Below are positions 50,167-59,180 of a stretch of 64,000 bases of DNA, piece after piece. The DNA comes from Candidatus Phocaeicola excrementigallinarum (GTDB taxonomy: Bacteria; Bacteroidota; Bacteroidia; Bacteroidales; Bacteroidaceae). The notes beneath the pieces are model-generated. The model was not told where the DNA came from. It did not search any database and was given only the letters and a program-made list of their open reading frames with translations. The position numbers and the translations under genes were made by a program. Numbering within the stretch: position 1 is the stretch's first letter; the number at the start of each line of letters is the position of its first letter. The stretch is taken from NCBI GenBank assembly GCA_019120125.1, contig DWVR01000046.1:33149-97148 (forward strand), read 5' to 3'.

Positions 50167-51162
50167 ATGAGACAGACCTTACAACGACTTTTCAACCACG
50201 AGACACTGAACCGTGAAGAAGCATACAGACTGATGGAACACATCACACATGGAGATCTCAACGACACCCAGACAGCGGCACTCCTCACCGTATTCCAGAT
50301 GCGCGGCGTGAAGGTGGACGAGCTTATCGGCTTCCGCGAAGCCTTGCTCGCCACACGCATACCGGTGGATCTGAAGGCATACCGCCCGATTGACATCGTA
50401 GGGACAGGAGGCGACGGGAAGAACACGTTCAACATCTCCACCTGCGCGTGTTTCGTGGTAGCCGGAGCCGGCTATCACGTGGCCAAACACGGAAACTACG
50501 GCGCCACCTCGGTAAGCGGCGCCAGCAACGTGATGGAACTTCATGGAGTGAGGTTCACCAACCGGCAGGACCAGCTGGAGCGCTCGATGGAAGGATGCGG
50601 CATGGTGTTCATGCACGCGCCCCTCTTCAATCCGGCCATGAAAGTGGTCGCTCCCGTCCGGAAGACCATCCAGGTACGCACGCTCTTCAACCTTCTCGGT
50701 CCGCTCATCAACCCATGCCAGCCCGATTACCAGCTGCTGGGAGTGGCCGACCTTCCCCAGATGCGCCTTTACACCAACACCCTCCAGAAACTCGGCATCG
50801 GATTCGCGGTGGTGAACAATCTGGACGGATACGATGAGATCTCGCTGACAGACGAGTTCAAGGTGATGACCAATCTCTACGAGACCATCTACCGTCCCTC
50901 CGAACTGAGCTTCCCCACCGTCCTCCAGGAAGAACTGTACGGCGGAAGCACTCCGCAAGATGCCGCACGCATCTTCGACCGCGTGCTTCAGGGAGAAGCC
51001 ACGAGGCCCCAGACCGACTGCGTGCTCATCAACGCATCGTTCGCCATCCAGGTCATGGAACCGGCAAAGTCCATCGAGGAGTGCGTCGCCCTGGCCCGTG
51101 AATCACTTCTGAGCGGGAAGGCCCTCCGGACCTTCCGGAAATTCATTGAACTGAACAATTGA
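50167..51162 (+). CDS. trpD: Anthranilate phosphoribosyltransferase
   Basis: 331 aa. VGTGGDGKNTFNIST (PRPP loop), KHGNYGATSVSGASNVME, HAPLFNPAMKVVAPVRK and RTLFNLLGPLINPC fit TrpD. It joins anthranilate with PRPP. Spacing to trpG is 3 bp and to trpC 9 bp. Confidence 0.95.
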   Translation: MRQTLQRLFNHETLNREEAYRLMEHITHGDLNDTQTAALLTVFQMRGVKVDELIGFREALLATRIPVDLKAYRPIDIVGTGGDGKNTFNISTCACFVVAGAGYHVAKHGNYGATSVSGASNVMELHGVRFTNRQDQLERSMEGCGMVFMHAPLFNPAMKVVAPVRKTIQVRTLFNLLGPLINPCQPDYQLLGVADLPQMRLYTNTLQKLGIGFAVVNNLDGYDEISLTDEFKVMTNLYETIYRPSELSFPTVLQEELYGGSTPQDAARIFDRVLQGEATRPQTDCVLINASFAIQVMEPAKSIEECVALARESLLSGKALRTFRKFIELNN

Positions 51163-51171
51163 GACAAGATT

Positions 51172-52023
51172 ATGGAAAAAGACATTCTACACGAAATCAT
51201 CGCCCGGAAACGGATAGAAATCATCCGGCAAAAAGAGGCGGTTTCCGAAGCAAGGCTGGAAGAGATGCTCGACGGGAAAATCACCGCCGGACATAGCATG
51301 AAAGAGGCGCTCAAGACCTCGCCCACAGGCATCATCGCCGAGTTCAAGCGCCGCTCCCCCTCAAAAGGATGGATCCGGAAAGAAGCGGATCCCACGGAAG
51401 TGGTCTCCCGTTACGGACAGGCCGGCGCGTCCGCCCTCTCCGTACTCACGGACGAGGAGTTTTTCGGCGGAACGCTGAAGGACCTCCACATGGCACGCAA
51501 GGCCGCACATCTTCCCATTCTCCGGAAGGACTTCATCATCAGCCGTTACCAGTTGCTCCAGGCAAGACTGGCGGAGGCGGATGCCGTACTCCTGATTGCC
51601 GCGGCGCTCACCCCCTCCTTCTGCCGGAAACTGGCGGACGAGGCCCACAAGCTCCATCTGGAAGTACTGCTTGAGATCCATACGGAAAAAGAGCTGGAGC
51701 ACTACAACGGATCAGTGGACATGGTGGGAGTGAACAACCGGAATCTGGGAACGTTCCACACCGATGTAGAAAATTCCTTCCGGATGGCGGAGAGACTGCC
51801 GCCAGATGCGGTCCATGTGTCAGAAAGCGGCATCGCCTCACCTGAGACAGTACTCCGACTCCGGGAAGCAGGCTACCGGGGCTTCCTGATGGGAGAAGCA
51901 TTCATGAAAACGCCCGACCCCGGAAAAGCATTGTCGGAGTTTCATCAAGTGTTAATGGAGAAACATCCACACCAAAGCACCGGACTTTACCCCCTTTCAC
52001 ACCCCAAAAACACACAGATATGA
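51172..52023 (+). CDS. trpC: Indole-3-glycerol-phosphate synthase
   Basis: 283 aa, about 20 residues longer than usual at the C-terminus (after FHQVLMEK comes a Pro/His-rich tail). Core TIM barrel motifs: IIAEFKRRSPSKGWI with the catalytic Lys, SVLTDEEFFGGTLKDL, PILRKDFIISRYQL, VNNRNLGTF and HVSESGI. It closes the indole ring. Its stop overlaps the trpF start by 4 bp. Confidence 0.95.
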   Translation: MEKDILHEIIARKRIEIIRQKEAVSEARLEEMLDGKITAGHSMKEALKTSPTGIIAEFKRRSPSKGWIRKEADPTEVVSRYGQAGASALSVLTDEEFFGGTLKDLHMARKAAHLPILRKDFIISRYQLLQARLAEADAVLLIAAALTPSFCRKLADEAHKLHLEVLLEIHTEKELEHYNGSVDMVGVNNRNLGTFHTDVENSFRMAERLPPDAVHVSESGIASPETVLRLREAGYRGFLMGEAFMKTPDPGKALSEFHQVLMEKHPHQSTGLYPLSHPKNTQI

Positions 52024-52712
52024 TTATAAAAGTATGCGGCATGACCGAAGGAAAAAACATCCGGCAGGTGGAAACGGCGGGAGCGGAATGGATGGGATTC
52101 GTATTCTATCCGCCCTCACCACGATACGCCGGACACATACCGGACTATCTCCCTGAGCGCGCCCGGCGTATAGGAGTGTTCGTGGACGCCTCCACGGAAA
52201 GCATCATGGAGACCGTCAGGCAGTGGGGACTGCATCTGGTACAGCTCCACGGCCAGGAAACGCCCGCGCAATGTCTGGAAATCCGAAAAAAAGGAACCAA
52301 AGTCATCAAGGCCTTCTCCGTCCGGAACCGTGAGACACTGGAAACACTCTCCGGATACGACGAGACGTGCGATTTCTTTCTGTTCGACACCCCGTGTGAA
52401 AGCCACGGAGGCTCCGGACGACGGTTCGACTGGACTCTGCTCAACGCATATCAGGGCCACACACCCTTCCTGCTGGGCGGAGGACTGAATCCGGAAAGCG
52501 TCGGACCGCTGACACGCCTCTCCCACCCCCAATGGGCGGGAATCGACCTGAACAGCGGATTCGAGCTCTCGCCGGGCATCAAGGACGCGGAAGCCGTCGC
52601 AGGATTCATCCGCGACCTCAGAACCGCCGCCGGACAAAGCCACGAGATTTCCCCGAATCTTCCAGACCTTTCCCTTTCACCCATATCAGATTCACGCAAA
52701 GTCAAACTTTAA
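52020..52712 (+). CDS. trpF: Phosphoribosylanthranilate isomerase
   Basis: 230 aa. KVCGMTEGKNI (catalytic Cys), GFVFYPPSPRY, LVQLHGQE, FLFDTPCESHGGSGRRFDW (catalytic Asp) and LGGGLNPE are TrpF motifs. Separate from trpC but overlapping by ATGA, so translation is coupled. A 20-residue tail follows the barrel. Confidence 0.95.
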   Translation: MIIKVCGMTEGKNIRQVETAGAEWMGFVFYPPSPRYAGHIPDYLPERARRIGVFVDASTESIMETVRQWGLHLVQLHGQETPAQCLEIRKKGTKVIKAFSVRNRETLETLSGYDETCDFFLFDTPCESHGGSGRRFDWTLLNAYQGHTPFLLGGGLNPESVGPLTRLSHPQWAGIDLNSGFELSPGIKDAEAVAGFIRDLRTAAGQSHEISPNLPDLSLSPISDSRKVKL

Positions 52713-52725
52713 AATACAATACATC

Positions 52726-53502
52726 ATGAACCGAATCAACCAACTGTTCAGTCTAAAGAGACACGACATCCTCTCCGTCTATTTTTGTGCCGGCGACCCT
52801 ACCCTGGAAAGCGCACCCGACATCATCCGTACCCTCGAAAGAAAAGGCGTCGACATGATTGAGATAGGCATCCCGTTCAGCGACCCGATGGCCGACGGAC
52901 CGGTCATCCAGAACGCCGCCATGCGCGCCCTCCGCCACGGGATGACACTCCACAAGCTGTTCGGCCAACTTGAAGGCATCCGCAACGATGTCAGCATCCC
53001 TCTCCTGCTGATGGGCTATCTCAACCCCATCCTCCGCTATGGATTCGAGAATTTCTGCAGAAAATGCCGGGAATGCGGCATCGACGGAGCCATCATCCCC
53101 GACCTGCCCTTCAAGGAATATCAGAAACACTTTCAGGACACCGCCGGAAAATACGGCCTCAAGATCATCATGCTCATCACTCCCGAGACGAGCGAGGAGC
53201 GCATCCGCCAGATTGACGCCCACACCGACGGGTTCATCTACATGGTGTCGTCGGCCGCAACCACCGGGACACAAAGCGACTTCGATGCCGGGAAACAGGA
53301 TTATTTCCGGCGTATCGACAGCATGAACCTCCGCAATCCCCGCATGATAGGGTTCGGAATCTCGAACCGGCAGACCTTCAGGACAGCCGCCTCCCATGCC
53401 GCGGGATGCATCATAGGAAGCAAGTTCGTCACCCTGCTCGAGGAAGAGAAAGGAAACGCCGGACGGGCCGCCGACCGGCTGCTGGAAGCGTTAAGGCAAT
53501 AG
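52726..53502 (+). CDS. trpA: Tryptophan synthase alpha subunit
   Basis: 258 aa. Cleaves indole-3-glycerol phosphate and channels indole to TrpB. Catalytic Glu in DMIEIGIPFSDPMADGPVIQ and Asp in GAIIPDLPFKEY are present; MVSSAATTGTQSDF is a slightly unusual loop 6 in place of the SRxGVTG motif. Last gene of the trp operon; no strong terminator was seen behind it. Confidence 0.94.
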   Translation: MNRINQLFSLKRHDILSVYFCAGDPTLESAPDIIRTLERKGVDMIEIGIPFSDPMADGPVIQNAAMRALRHGMTLHKLFGQLEGIRNDVSIPLLLMGYLNPILRYGFENFCRKCRECGIDGAIIPDLPFKEYQKHFQDTAGKYGLKIIMLITPETSEERIRQIDAHTDGFIYMVSSAATTGTQSDFDAGKQDYFRRIDSMNLRNPRMIGFGISNRQTFRTAASHAAGCIIGSKFVTLLEEEKGNAGRAADRLLEALRQ

Positions 53503-53573
53503 CACGGAAGGAACGGACTATACATTTTGTTATTTTTTCTTCCCTAAAAGTTCGGCTTCACAAGGGAAATCAC

Positions 53574-53581
53574 TACCTTTG
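53574..53581 (+). promoter_or_regulatory. -7 element TACCTTTG for the asparaginase gene
   Basis: TACCTTTG with a TTCG at 53551-53554 (19-bp spacer) in place of TTTG. It separates the gene from the trp operon. Confidence 0.6.
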
Positions 53582-53611
53582 TACCCGAACAAACCCAGAA
53601 AAGAAAACAAT

Positions 53612-54661
53612 ATGATAAAACCAGATTATCCTTCCGTTCTGCTCATCTATACAGGAGGAACAATCGGCATGATAGAGAACCGGGAAACGGGAGCCCTGGA
53701 AGCCTTCAATTTCGACCAGCTTCTGGAGAACGTACCGGAACTGAAACGGTTCAACTACCGCATCTCATCGTATCAGTTCAATCCGCCCATCGACTCGTCG
53801 GACATGGAGCCGACGCTATGGGCCAAGCTCGTAAAGATCATCTCGTACAACTATGAGAACTTCGACGGCTTCGTGATCCTTCACGGAACTGATACGATGG
53901 CCTATACCGCCTCCGCACTGAGCTTCATGCTCGAGAATCTGAGCAAGCCCGTCATACTGACCGGAAGCCAGCTCCCCATCGGAGTGCTGCGTACTGACGG
54001 AAAGGAGAACCTGATCACCTCCATCGAGATCGCCGCGGCCAAACATCCTGACGGGACGGCCATCGTGCCCGAAGTGTGCATCTTTTTCGAGAACCACCTG
54101 CTGCGCGGAAACCGTACCACCAAAATCAACGCGGAAAACTTCAACGCCTTCCGCTCCTACAACTATCCGGCACTGGCCACGGTAGGCATACACATCAAAT
54201 ACGAATACGACAAGATCCGGAAGGCAGAGCCCAACGTACCGATGCACCCGCACTACGCCTTCGACACGAACGTGGTTATCCTGACCCTCTTCCCCGGCAT
54301 ACAGGAAAACATCGTGAGCAACATTCTCCATACACCGGGACTGAAGGCGGTGGTGCTCAAGACATACGGTTCGGGCAACGCCCCCCAGAAGGAGTGGTTC
54401 ATCCGCCAGCTGTCGGAAGCCACGGAAAAAGGCATCGTGATCGTGAACATCTCGCAATGCCAGACCGGAATGGTGGAAATGGCACGCTACGAGACCGGTC
54501 TTCAGCTCATCGATGCCGGAGTGATCAGCGGATACGACTCCACCGTGGAGTGCGTGCTTACCAAACTGATGTTCCTGCTGGGACACAACCTGACGCCACG
54601 CGAGATAAGAAACGAGATGAGACGTTCGCTGGCCGGAGAGTTCACGCGCCCCAAGCTGTAA
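53612..54661 (+). CDS. ansA: Type I (cytoplasmic) L-asparaginase
   Basis: 349 aa from the ATG at 53612; the ORF-track TTG start lies inside the -7 element. LLIYTGGTIGMIEN carries the nucleophile Thr, VILHGTDTMAYTASALSF the second Thr-Asp pair, and ILTGSQLPI follows. No signal peptide, so the cytoplasmic type. It hydrolyses asparagine to aspartate and ammonia. It ends 108 bp before the two-component genes, which have their own weak promoter. Confidence 0.92.
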   Translation: MIKPDYPSVLLIYTGGTIGMIENRETGALEAFNFDQLLENVPELKRFNYRISSYQFNPPIDSSDMEPTLWAKLVKIISYNYENFDGFVILHGTDTMAYTASALSFMLENLSKPVILTGSQLPIGVLRTDGKENLITSIEIAAAKHPDGTAIVPEVCIFFENHLLRGNRTTKINAENFNAFRSYNYPALATVGIHIKYEYDKIRKAEPNVPMHPHYAFDTNVVILTLFPGIQENIVSNILHTPGLKAVVLKTYGSGNAPQKEWFIRQLSEATEKGIVIVNISQCQTGMVEMARYETGLQLIDAGVISGYDSTVECVLTKLMFLLGHNLTPREIRNEMRRSLAGEFTRPKL

Positions 54662-54705
54662 CACGATTGTAACAGGTATTTCATAACGGAGAAACAAAAT
54701 CCGGT

Positions 54706-54713
54706 CATCTTTG
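54706..54713 (+). promoter_or_regulatory. -7-like element CATCTTTG for the two-component operon
   Basis: CATCTTTG differs from TAnnTTTG at one position. It predicts a start near 54720, about 50 nt before the ATG. Confidence 0.4.
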
Positions 54714-54769
54714 CACTGATTATTTGAAAAGAGACTATTACCACAGCAACCCTAAAAACAATACAGATC

Positions 54770-55456
54770 ATGAACGAACATCGGATATTGGTCGTGGATG
54801 ACGAAGAAGATTTATGCGAGATCCTGAAATTCAACCTCGAGATGGAAGGATATGCGGTAGACACGGCCAACTCGGCCGAAGAGGCGCTCAAGCTCGACAT
54901 GAGCCGGTACGACCTGCTCCTGCTCGACGTGATGATGGGAGAGATCTCCGGCTTCAAGATGGCCAGCATGCTCAAGAAGAACAAGGACACACAGGACATC
55001 CCCATCATCTTCATCACTGCCAAGGACACGGAAAACGACACGCTCACAGGCTTCAACCTGGGAGCGGACGACTATATCTCGAAACCGTTCTCGCTCCGTG
55101 AGGTCATCATGCGTGTGAAGGCCGTACTGCGCCGCACCGCCGGCCTGCAGGCCCAGACCCCCGAACAGATCTCCTACAAGGGCCTGGTGATGAACATCCC
55201 CCAGAAGAAAGTGACCATCAACGGCGAGGAAGCCCCTCTCACCAAGAAGGAATTCGAGATTCTGCTCCTCCTTCTGCAGAACCAGGGACGCGTATTCTCA
55301 CGCGAGGACATCCTTGCCAAGGTATGGCACGACGAGGTGTACGTGCTCGACCGCACCATTGACGTGAACATCACCCGCCTCCGCAAAAAAATCGGAGAAT
55401 ACGGACAACGCATCGTCACACGTCTGGGATATGGATATTGTTTTGAATGTGAATAG
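54770..55456 (+). CDS. OmpR/PhoB-family response regulator
   Basis: 228 aa. The receiver domain has acidic DDEED at 10-14, phospho-acceptor Asp53 in LLLLDVMMGE, Thr in FITAKD and the Lys of ISKPFS. The C-terminal winged helix (about 130-228: LTKKEFEILLLLLQNQGRVFSRE, VYVLDRTIDVNITRLRKKIG) binds DNA. It is followed directly by its sensor kinase with overlapping reading frames, so the pair acts together. Stimulus and regulon unknown. Confidence 0.93.
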   Translation: MNEHRILVVDDEEDLCEILKFNLEMEGYAVDTANSAEEALKLDMSRYDLLLLDVMMGEISGFKMASMLKKNKDTQDIPIIFITAKDTENDTLTGFNLGADDYISKPFSLREVIMRVKAVLRRTAGLQAQTPEQISYKGLVMNIPQKKVTINGEEAPLTKKEFEILLLLLQNQGRVFSREDILAKVWHDEVYVLDRTIDVNITRLRKKIGEYGQRIVTRLGYGYCFECE

Positions 55457-55479
55457 TGACAGCACCACAAAATACTAAC

Positions 55480-57300
55480 ATGACTAGATTCTCGTTCCGT
55501 TTCCTGCCGTTCAGCCAAAGGCTGTTCCTGTCGGTCGTATTCCTTTTTCTGAGCTACGCCGTCTGCTTCATCCTCTTCCAGTACCAGAGAGAGAAGTCCT
55601 TCAAGTCGGAACTGCTCGACCTGCAGCTCCAGAACTACAACAACCAGGTGTACGACTACATATCCGACAACAAGGGATTCACCGTGAAAGACATGCAACA
55701 GTATGTCACCACACACATGATCCCCAATCTCCGCGTCACAATCATCAAGCCCACGGGAGAAGTGGTTTATGACAACACCAACCACAACTGGGAATCGTTC
55801 GAGAACCACAACGACCGCGAAGAGGTGCAGGAGGCCCTGATGTACGGAAGCGGATATTCCATAGGACGCACGTCAGAATCGAACGAAGGAGAGGAATATT
55901 TCTATTCCGCACGCTACTACGCCCCTTTCCGCCTCATCATACGCTCCGCCCTGCCCTACAACGTGAGCCTGGCCGAACATCTGAAAGCGGACTCCGGCTA
56001 TCTGTGGTTCGCGTTCATCATCTGCCTCCTGCTGCTCGTCATCTTCTACCGGTATACGCGCAAGCTGGGCATGTCGGTCACGAAACTCCAGCAGTTCGCC
56101 ATGAAGGCCGACCGCAACGAACCGATCGACATAGACATCCTGCAGACATTCCCCAAAAACGAGCTGGGAGAGATCTCACAACACATCATCAAGATATACA
56201 AGCGGCTTCACCGCACAAAGAGCGCGCTCTACATAGAGCGCGAGAAACTGATCCTGCACCTCCAGACATCGCACGAGGGACTGGGCATATTCACAAAGGA
56301 GCGGAAAGAGATTCTGGTGAACAACCTCTTCACCCAATACATCAACAACATCTCCGACAAACACCTGCACTACACCGAGAAGATCTTCCAGATTCCGGAA
56401 CTGCAACCCATCACGGAATTCCTCTCGCAGAACATCCGTCAGGAAAACTTCATCAAGGAAGAGAAACGCTTCTCGATGCACATCAACAAGAACGCCCGCT
56501 CGTTCACGCTGGAATGCATCATCTTCCAGGACATGTCGTTTGAGATCTCCATCAACGACATCACACAGGATGAAGAACAGGCACGCCTGAAACGCCAGCT
56601 CACGCAGAACATCGCCCACGAGCTGAAGACTCCGGTGAGCAGCATACAGGGATATCTGGAAACCATCATCAACAATCCGAACATCCCGAAAGAGAACATG
56701 CGGACTTTCCTGGAAAGAAGCTACGCGCAAAGCAACCGGCTCACCTGCCTGCTGCGCGACATCTCGGTGCTGACCCGCATGGACGAGGCGCCGGACATGG
56801 TGGAAAGAGAAACGGTAAACCTCTCCAGAATTGTGGAGAACATCCTCAACGAAGTGGCCATGGGACTGGAGGAGAAACACATCGAAGTAATCAGAAAAAT
56901 ACCGGAGAACCTGACCGTCACGGGAAACAGCTCACTCCTTTACTCCATCTTCCGGAACCTCACCGACAACGCCATCGCTTACGCCGGAACGAATATCACC
57001 ATCAAGATCAGCTGCTTCCGGGAGGACGAGAAGTATTATTACTTCAGCTTCTCAGACACGGGCGTGGGCGTGCCGGAAGAACACCTGAACCGCCTCTTCG
57101 AGCGCTTCTACCGGGTGGACAAGGGCCGGTCACGCAAACTGGGCGGCACGGGACTGGGACTTGCCATCGTGAAGAACGCCGTCATGTTCCACGGGGGGAC
57201 CATCTTTGCCAAAAACCGCTCGAACGGCGGACTGGAATTCGTGTTCACCCTGCTGAAAGACTCCACCTCCGCCTTCCGCGAACAGGGAAACATCGCGTAA
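55480..57300 (+). CDS. Membrane sensor histidine kinase
   Basis: 606 aa from the ATG at 55480; a GTG at 55456 overlapping the regulator stop would add 8 residues. Two membrane helices (about 13-33 and 170-190) enclose a periplasmic sensor of about 135 residues. Then a HAMP-like linker, a PAS-like region (about 240-360), the HisKA motif NIAHELKTPVSSIQGY with phospho-His near 380, and the ATPase boxes (RNLTDNAIAYA, FSDTGVGVPEEHL, GGTGLGLAIVK). Partner of the upstream regulator. Confidence 0.92.
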   Translation: MTRFSFRFLPFSQRLFLSVVFLFLSYAVCFILFQYQREKSFKSELLDLQLQNYNNQVYDYISDNKGFTVKDMQQYVTTHMIPNLRVTIIKPTGEVVYDNTNHNWESFENHNDREEVQEALMYGSGYSIGRTSESNEGEEYFYSARYYAPFRLIIRSALPYNVSLAEHLKADSGYLWFAFIICLLLLVIFYRYTRKLGMSVTKLQQFAMKADRNEPIDIDILQTFPKNELGEISQHIIKIYKRLHRTKSALYIEREKLILHLQTSHEGLGIFTKERKEILVNNLFTQYINNISDKHLHYTEKIFQIPELQPITEFLSQNIRQENFIKEEKRFSMHINKNARSFTLECIIFQDMSFEISINDITQDEEQARLKRQLTQNIAHELKTPVSSIQGYLETIINNPNIPKENMRTFLERSYAQSNRLTCLLRDISVLTRMDEAPDMVERETVNLSRIVENILNEVAMGLEEKHIEVIRKIPENLTVTGNSSLLYSIFRNLTDNAIAYAGTNITIKISCFREDEKYYYFSFSDTGVGVPEEHLNRLFERFYRVDKGRSRKLGGTGLGLAIVKNAVMFHGGTIFAKNRSNGGLEFVFTLLKDSTSAFREQGNIA

Positions 57301-57319
57301 AGACGACAGTCAAAACGGT

Positions 57320-57339
57320 CCGCGGCTTTGTGCCCGCGG
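57320..57339. terminator. Weak hairpin between convergent genes
   Basis: CCGCGG (57320-57325) and CCGCGG (57334-57339), each self-complementary, can pair around an 8-nt loop, followed by only TTTC. It may help end the kinase transcript. Confidence 0.3.
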
Positions 57340-57343
57340 TTTC

Positions 57344-57766
57344 TCACCCCTCTCCTTTCATCCGCCCCACAAACCCGCAGATGACGGGATAAAGCTCCGC
57401 CGGATTGTCCGACACGTCACAGACCGTCTCCAGCGGACAACGGCCCGTATGCGTCCGGTTGATGATGAAAGGAACCTTCTCATCACAATTCACCTCAATG
57501 CCTGTCGCATGAAGCAGCCCACAGGCTGACTCGCTCAACACGTCGGCCCAGACATCGGCCACCTTTCCGAGCGCCAGCACCGCCGCCGCTCCCTTGCCGA
57601 CCACCTTGTCGGCCACCGTCGCCCCTTCCATGAAGGCAGGGTCATTGCGGTAAAGCTCAAACAAATCAATCACGCCGCGACGCGAGAACGTGCGTATTTC
57701 CCCGTCCTTCTCCACCACACACGAGTAATTTCCCTCGTGCAGAAGCCTTATCAGATCTTCCGTCAT
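57344..57766 (-). CDS. DUF1893 family protein
   Basis: 140 aa from MTEDLIRLLHEGNYSCVVEKDGEI; the ATG overlaps the upstream stop by 4 bp. The ORF track's start is inside the aldo/keto reductase gene. VVGKGAAAVLALGKVADVWADVLSE and TGRCPLETVC are typical of DUF1893, a small family with a cytidine-deaminase-like fold that keeps a Cys near the end (here in GRCPLE). Function unknown. Last gene of a three-gene redox operon. Confidence 0.82.
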   Translation of the reverse strand: MTEDLIRLLHEGNYSCVVEKDGEIRTFSRRGVIDLFELYRNDPAFMEGATVADKVVGKGAAAVLALGKVADVWADVLSESACGLLHATGIEVNCDEKVPFIINRTHTGRCPLETVCDVSDNPAELYPVICGFVGRMKGEG

Positions 57767-59157
57767 AACGTCTCCTGTTTCAGCTTCTCCACATATCCGT
57801 CGATGCGATGAAGCTCTTTCGGAATATCGATGGATTGCGGACAATGCGGATTACACTGGGCGCACCCTATGCAATGGCTTGCCTGACGGAGCTTCGGCAC
57901 GCTCCGGTCGTAACCTATCAGGAAGGCACGGCGCGCCTTGGCATAATCCGGATCGAGACGGCTCTGGGGAATGTTCCCCTCGTTCACACACTTGTTGTAG
58001 TGGAGCAGCACGCCCGGAATGTCGATGCCGTACGGACAAGGCATGCAATACTTGCAGTCATTGCAGGGCACGGTGGGATACTCGCGCATCAGTGCGGCGG
58101 TATCGAGCAGGAACTTGTTTTCCTCGTCGGTAAGCGGCACCAGCGGCGAATAGGTGCGGATATTGTCCTGAAGATGCTCCATATAAGTCATACCGCTCAA
58201 TACGGTCAGCACCATGGGCGGAGTGCCCGCAAAGCGGAAGGCCCATGAGGCCACGCTTCCTTCGGGATTTCTCTCCTTCAGACGGGAGAAGATATGCTCG
58301 GGAAGCTTCGACAGACGTCCGCCCAACAGCGGCTCCATGATGACCATCGGAATGCCGCGCCCGGATATTTCCGCATAGAGATAATCGGCGTTCACGTTGT
58401 TTCCGGTGGCGTATTTCCAGTCAGAATAGTTCAGCTGTATCTGGATGAAGTCCCAATGCACTCTCTCATGGAACGACAGGATGAAGTCGAACTCATCCTT
58501 CGTGCCGTGGAACGACCAGCCCAGATGACGGATACGCCCGGCCTCACGCTCCTTGACCAGATAGTCCAACAGACCGTTGTCAAGGAAACGGGTCCGGAAG
58601 CTCCGCGCTCCCTGAGAGCCCAGTGAATGAAGCAGGTAATAGTCGATATAGTCCACCTGAAGGTGCCTCATCGAGTCGTGGTACATCTTCACACTCGCAT
58701 CGAAATCGGCGTTCGAGAAGTTCGACATCTTGGTGGCGATGAAATATTTGTCGCGCGGATGACGTTTCAGGGCGATGCCGGTGGAAGTCTCCGACCAGCC
58801 CTGCATGTACACGGGAGCCGTATCGAAGTAGTTCACACCATGCCCGATGGCGTAGTCCACCAGACGGTTCACCTCCTCCTGGTCGATCACGTTCCCGTTT
58901 TCCGCCGGCGAAGGAAGCATGGGCCAACGCATACATCCGTATCCCAGTATCGACACCCTGTCGGGCGAAGGCGGTATGGTGCGGTAAGTCATCTTGCCCT
59001 TCGGCACTTCGACGGCACCTCCGTCCGGGGTCCCGTCCTTTTTTCCCGGCGCGCATCCGTAGAGTCCGGCGGCGGCCGTCGCCGCACTTATCCCCACGAT
59101 CTTCAGGAAATCGCGGCGGTCCATCTTATTGTCTGTATGTCTGTTGTTCTGGTCCAT
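57763..59157 (-). CDS. Exported aldo/keto reductase fused to a [4Fe-4S] ferredoxin domain
   Basis: 464 aa. A Tat-type signal (DRRDFLKIVGISAATAAAGLYGC) ends in a lipobox-like Cys, so the protein may be exported folded and lipid-anchored. An aldo/keto reductase barrel follows (VSILGYGCMRWPM, VNYFDTAPVYMQGWSE with the catalytic Asp and Tyr region, KYFIATKMSN). The C-terminus has CNDCKYCMPCPYGIDIP and CIGCAQCNPHCPQSIDIP, two cluster-binding motifs. The polyferredoxin gene upstream could supply electrons. Substrate unknown. Confidence 0.88.
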   Translation of the reverse strand: MDQNNRHTDNKMDRRDFLKIVGISAATAAAGLYGCAPGKKDGTPDGGAVEVPKGKMTYRTIPPSPDRVSILGYGCMRWPMLPSPAENGNVIDQEEVNRLVDYAIGHGVNYFDTAPVYMQGWSETSTGIALKRHPRDKYFIATKMSNFSNADFDASVKMYHDSMRHLQVDYIDYYLLHSLGSQGARSFRTRFLDNGLLDYLVKEREAGRIRHLGWSFHGTKDEFDFILSFHERVHWDFIQIQLNYSDWKYATGNNVNADYLYAEISGRGIPMVIMEPLLGGRLSKLPEHIFSRLKERNPEGSVASWAFRFAGTPPMVLTVLSGMTYMEHLQDNIRTYSPLVPLTDEENKFLLDTAALMREYPTVPCNDCKYCMPCPYGIDIPGVLLHYNKCVNEGNIPQSRLDPDYAKARRAFLIGYDRSVPKLRQASHCIGCAQCNPHCPQSIDIPKELHRIDGYVEKLKQETL

Positions 59158-59180
59158 ATAAGATTAGAGAATTTAAAGGA

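Noticed and set aside
54770-57300. RprY/RprX assignment for the two-component pair
   Set aside because: The receiver N-terminus does not match RprY as I recall it; the pair is left unnamed.
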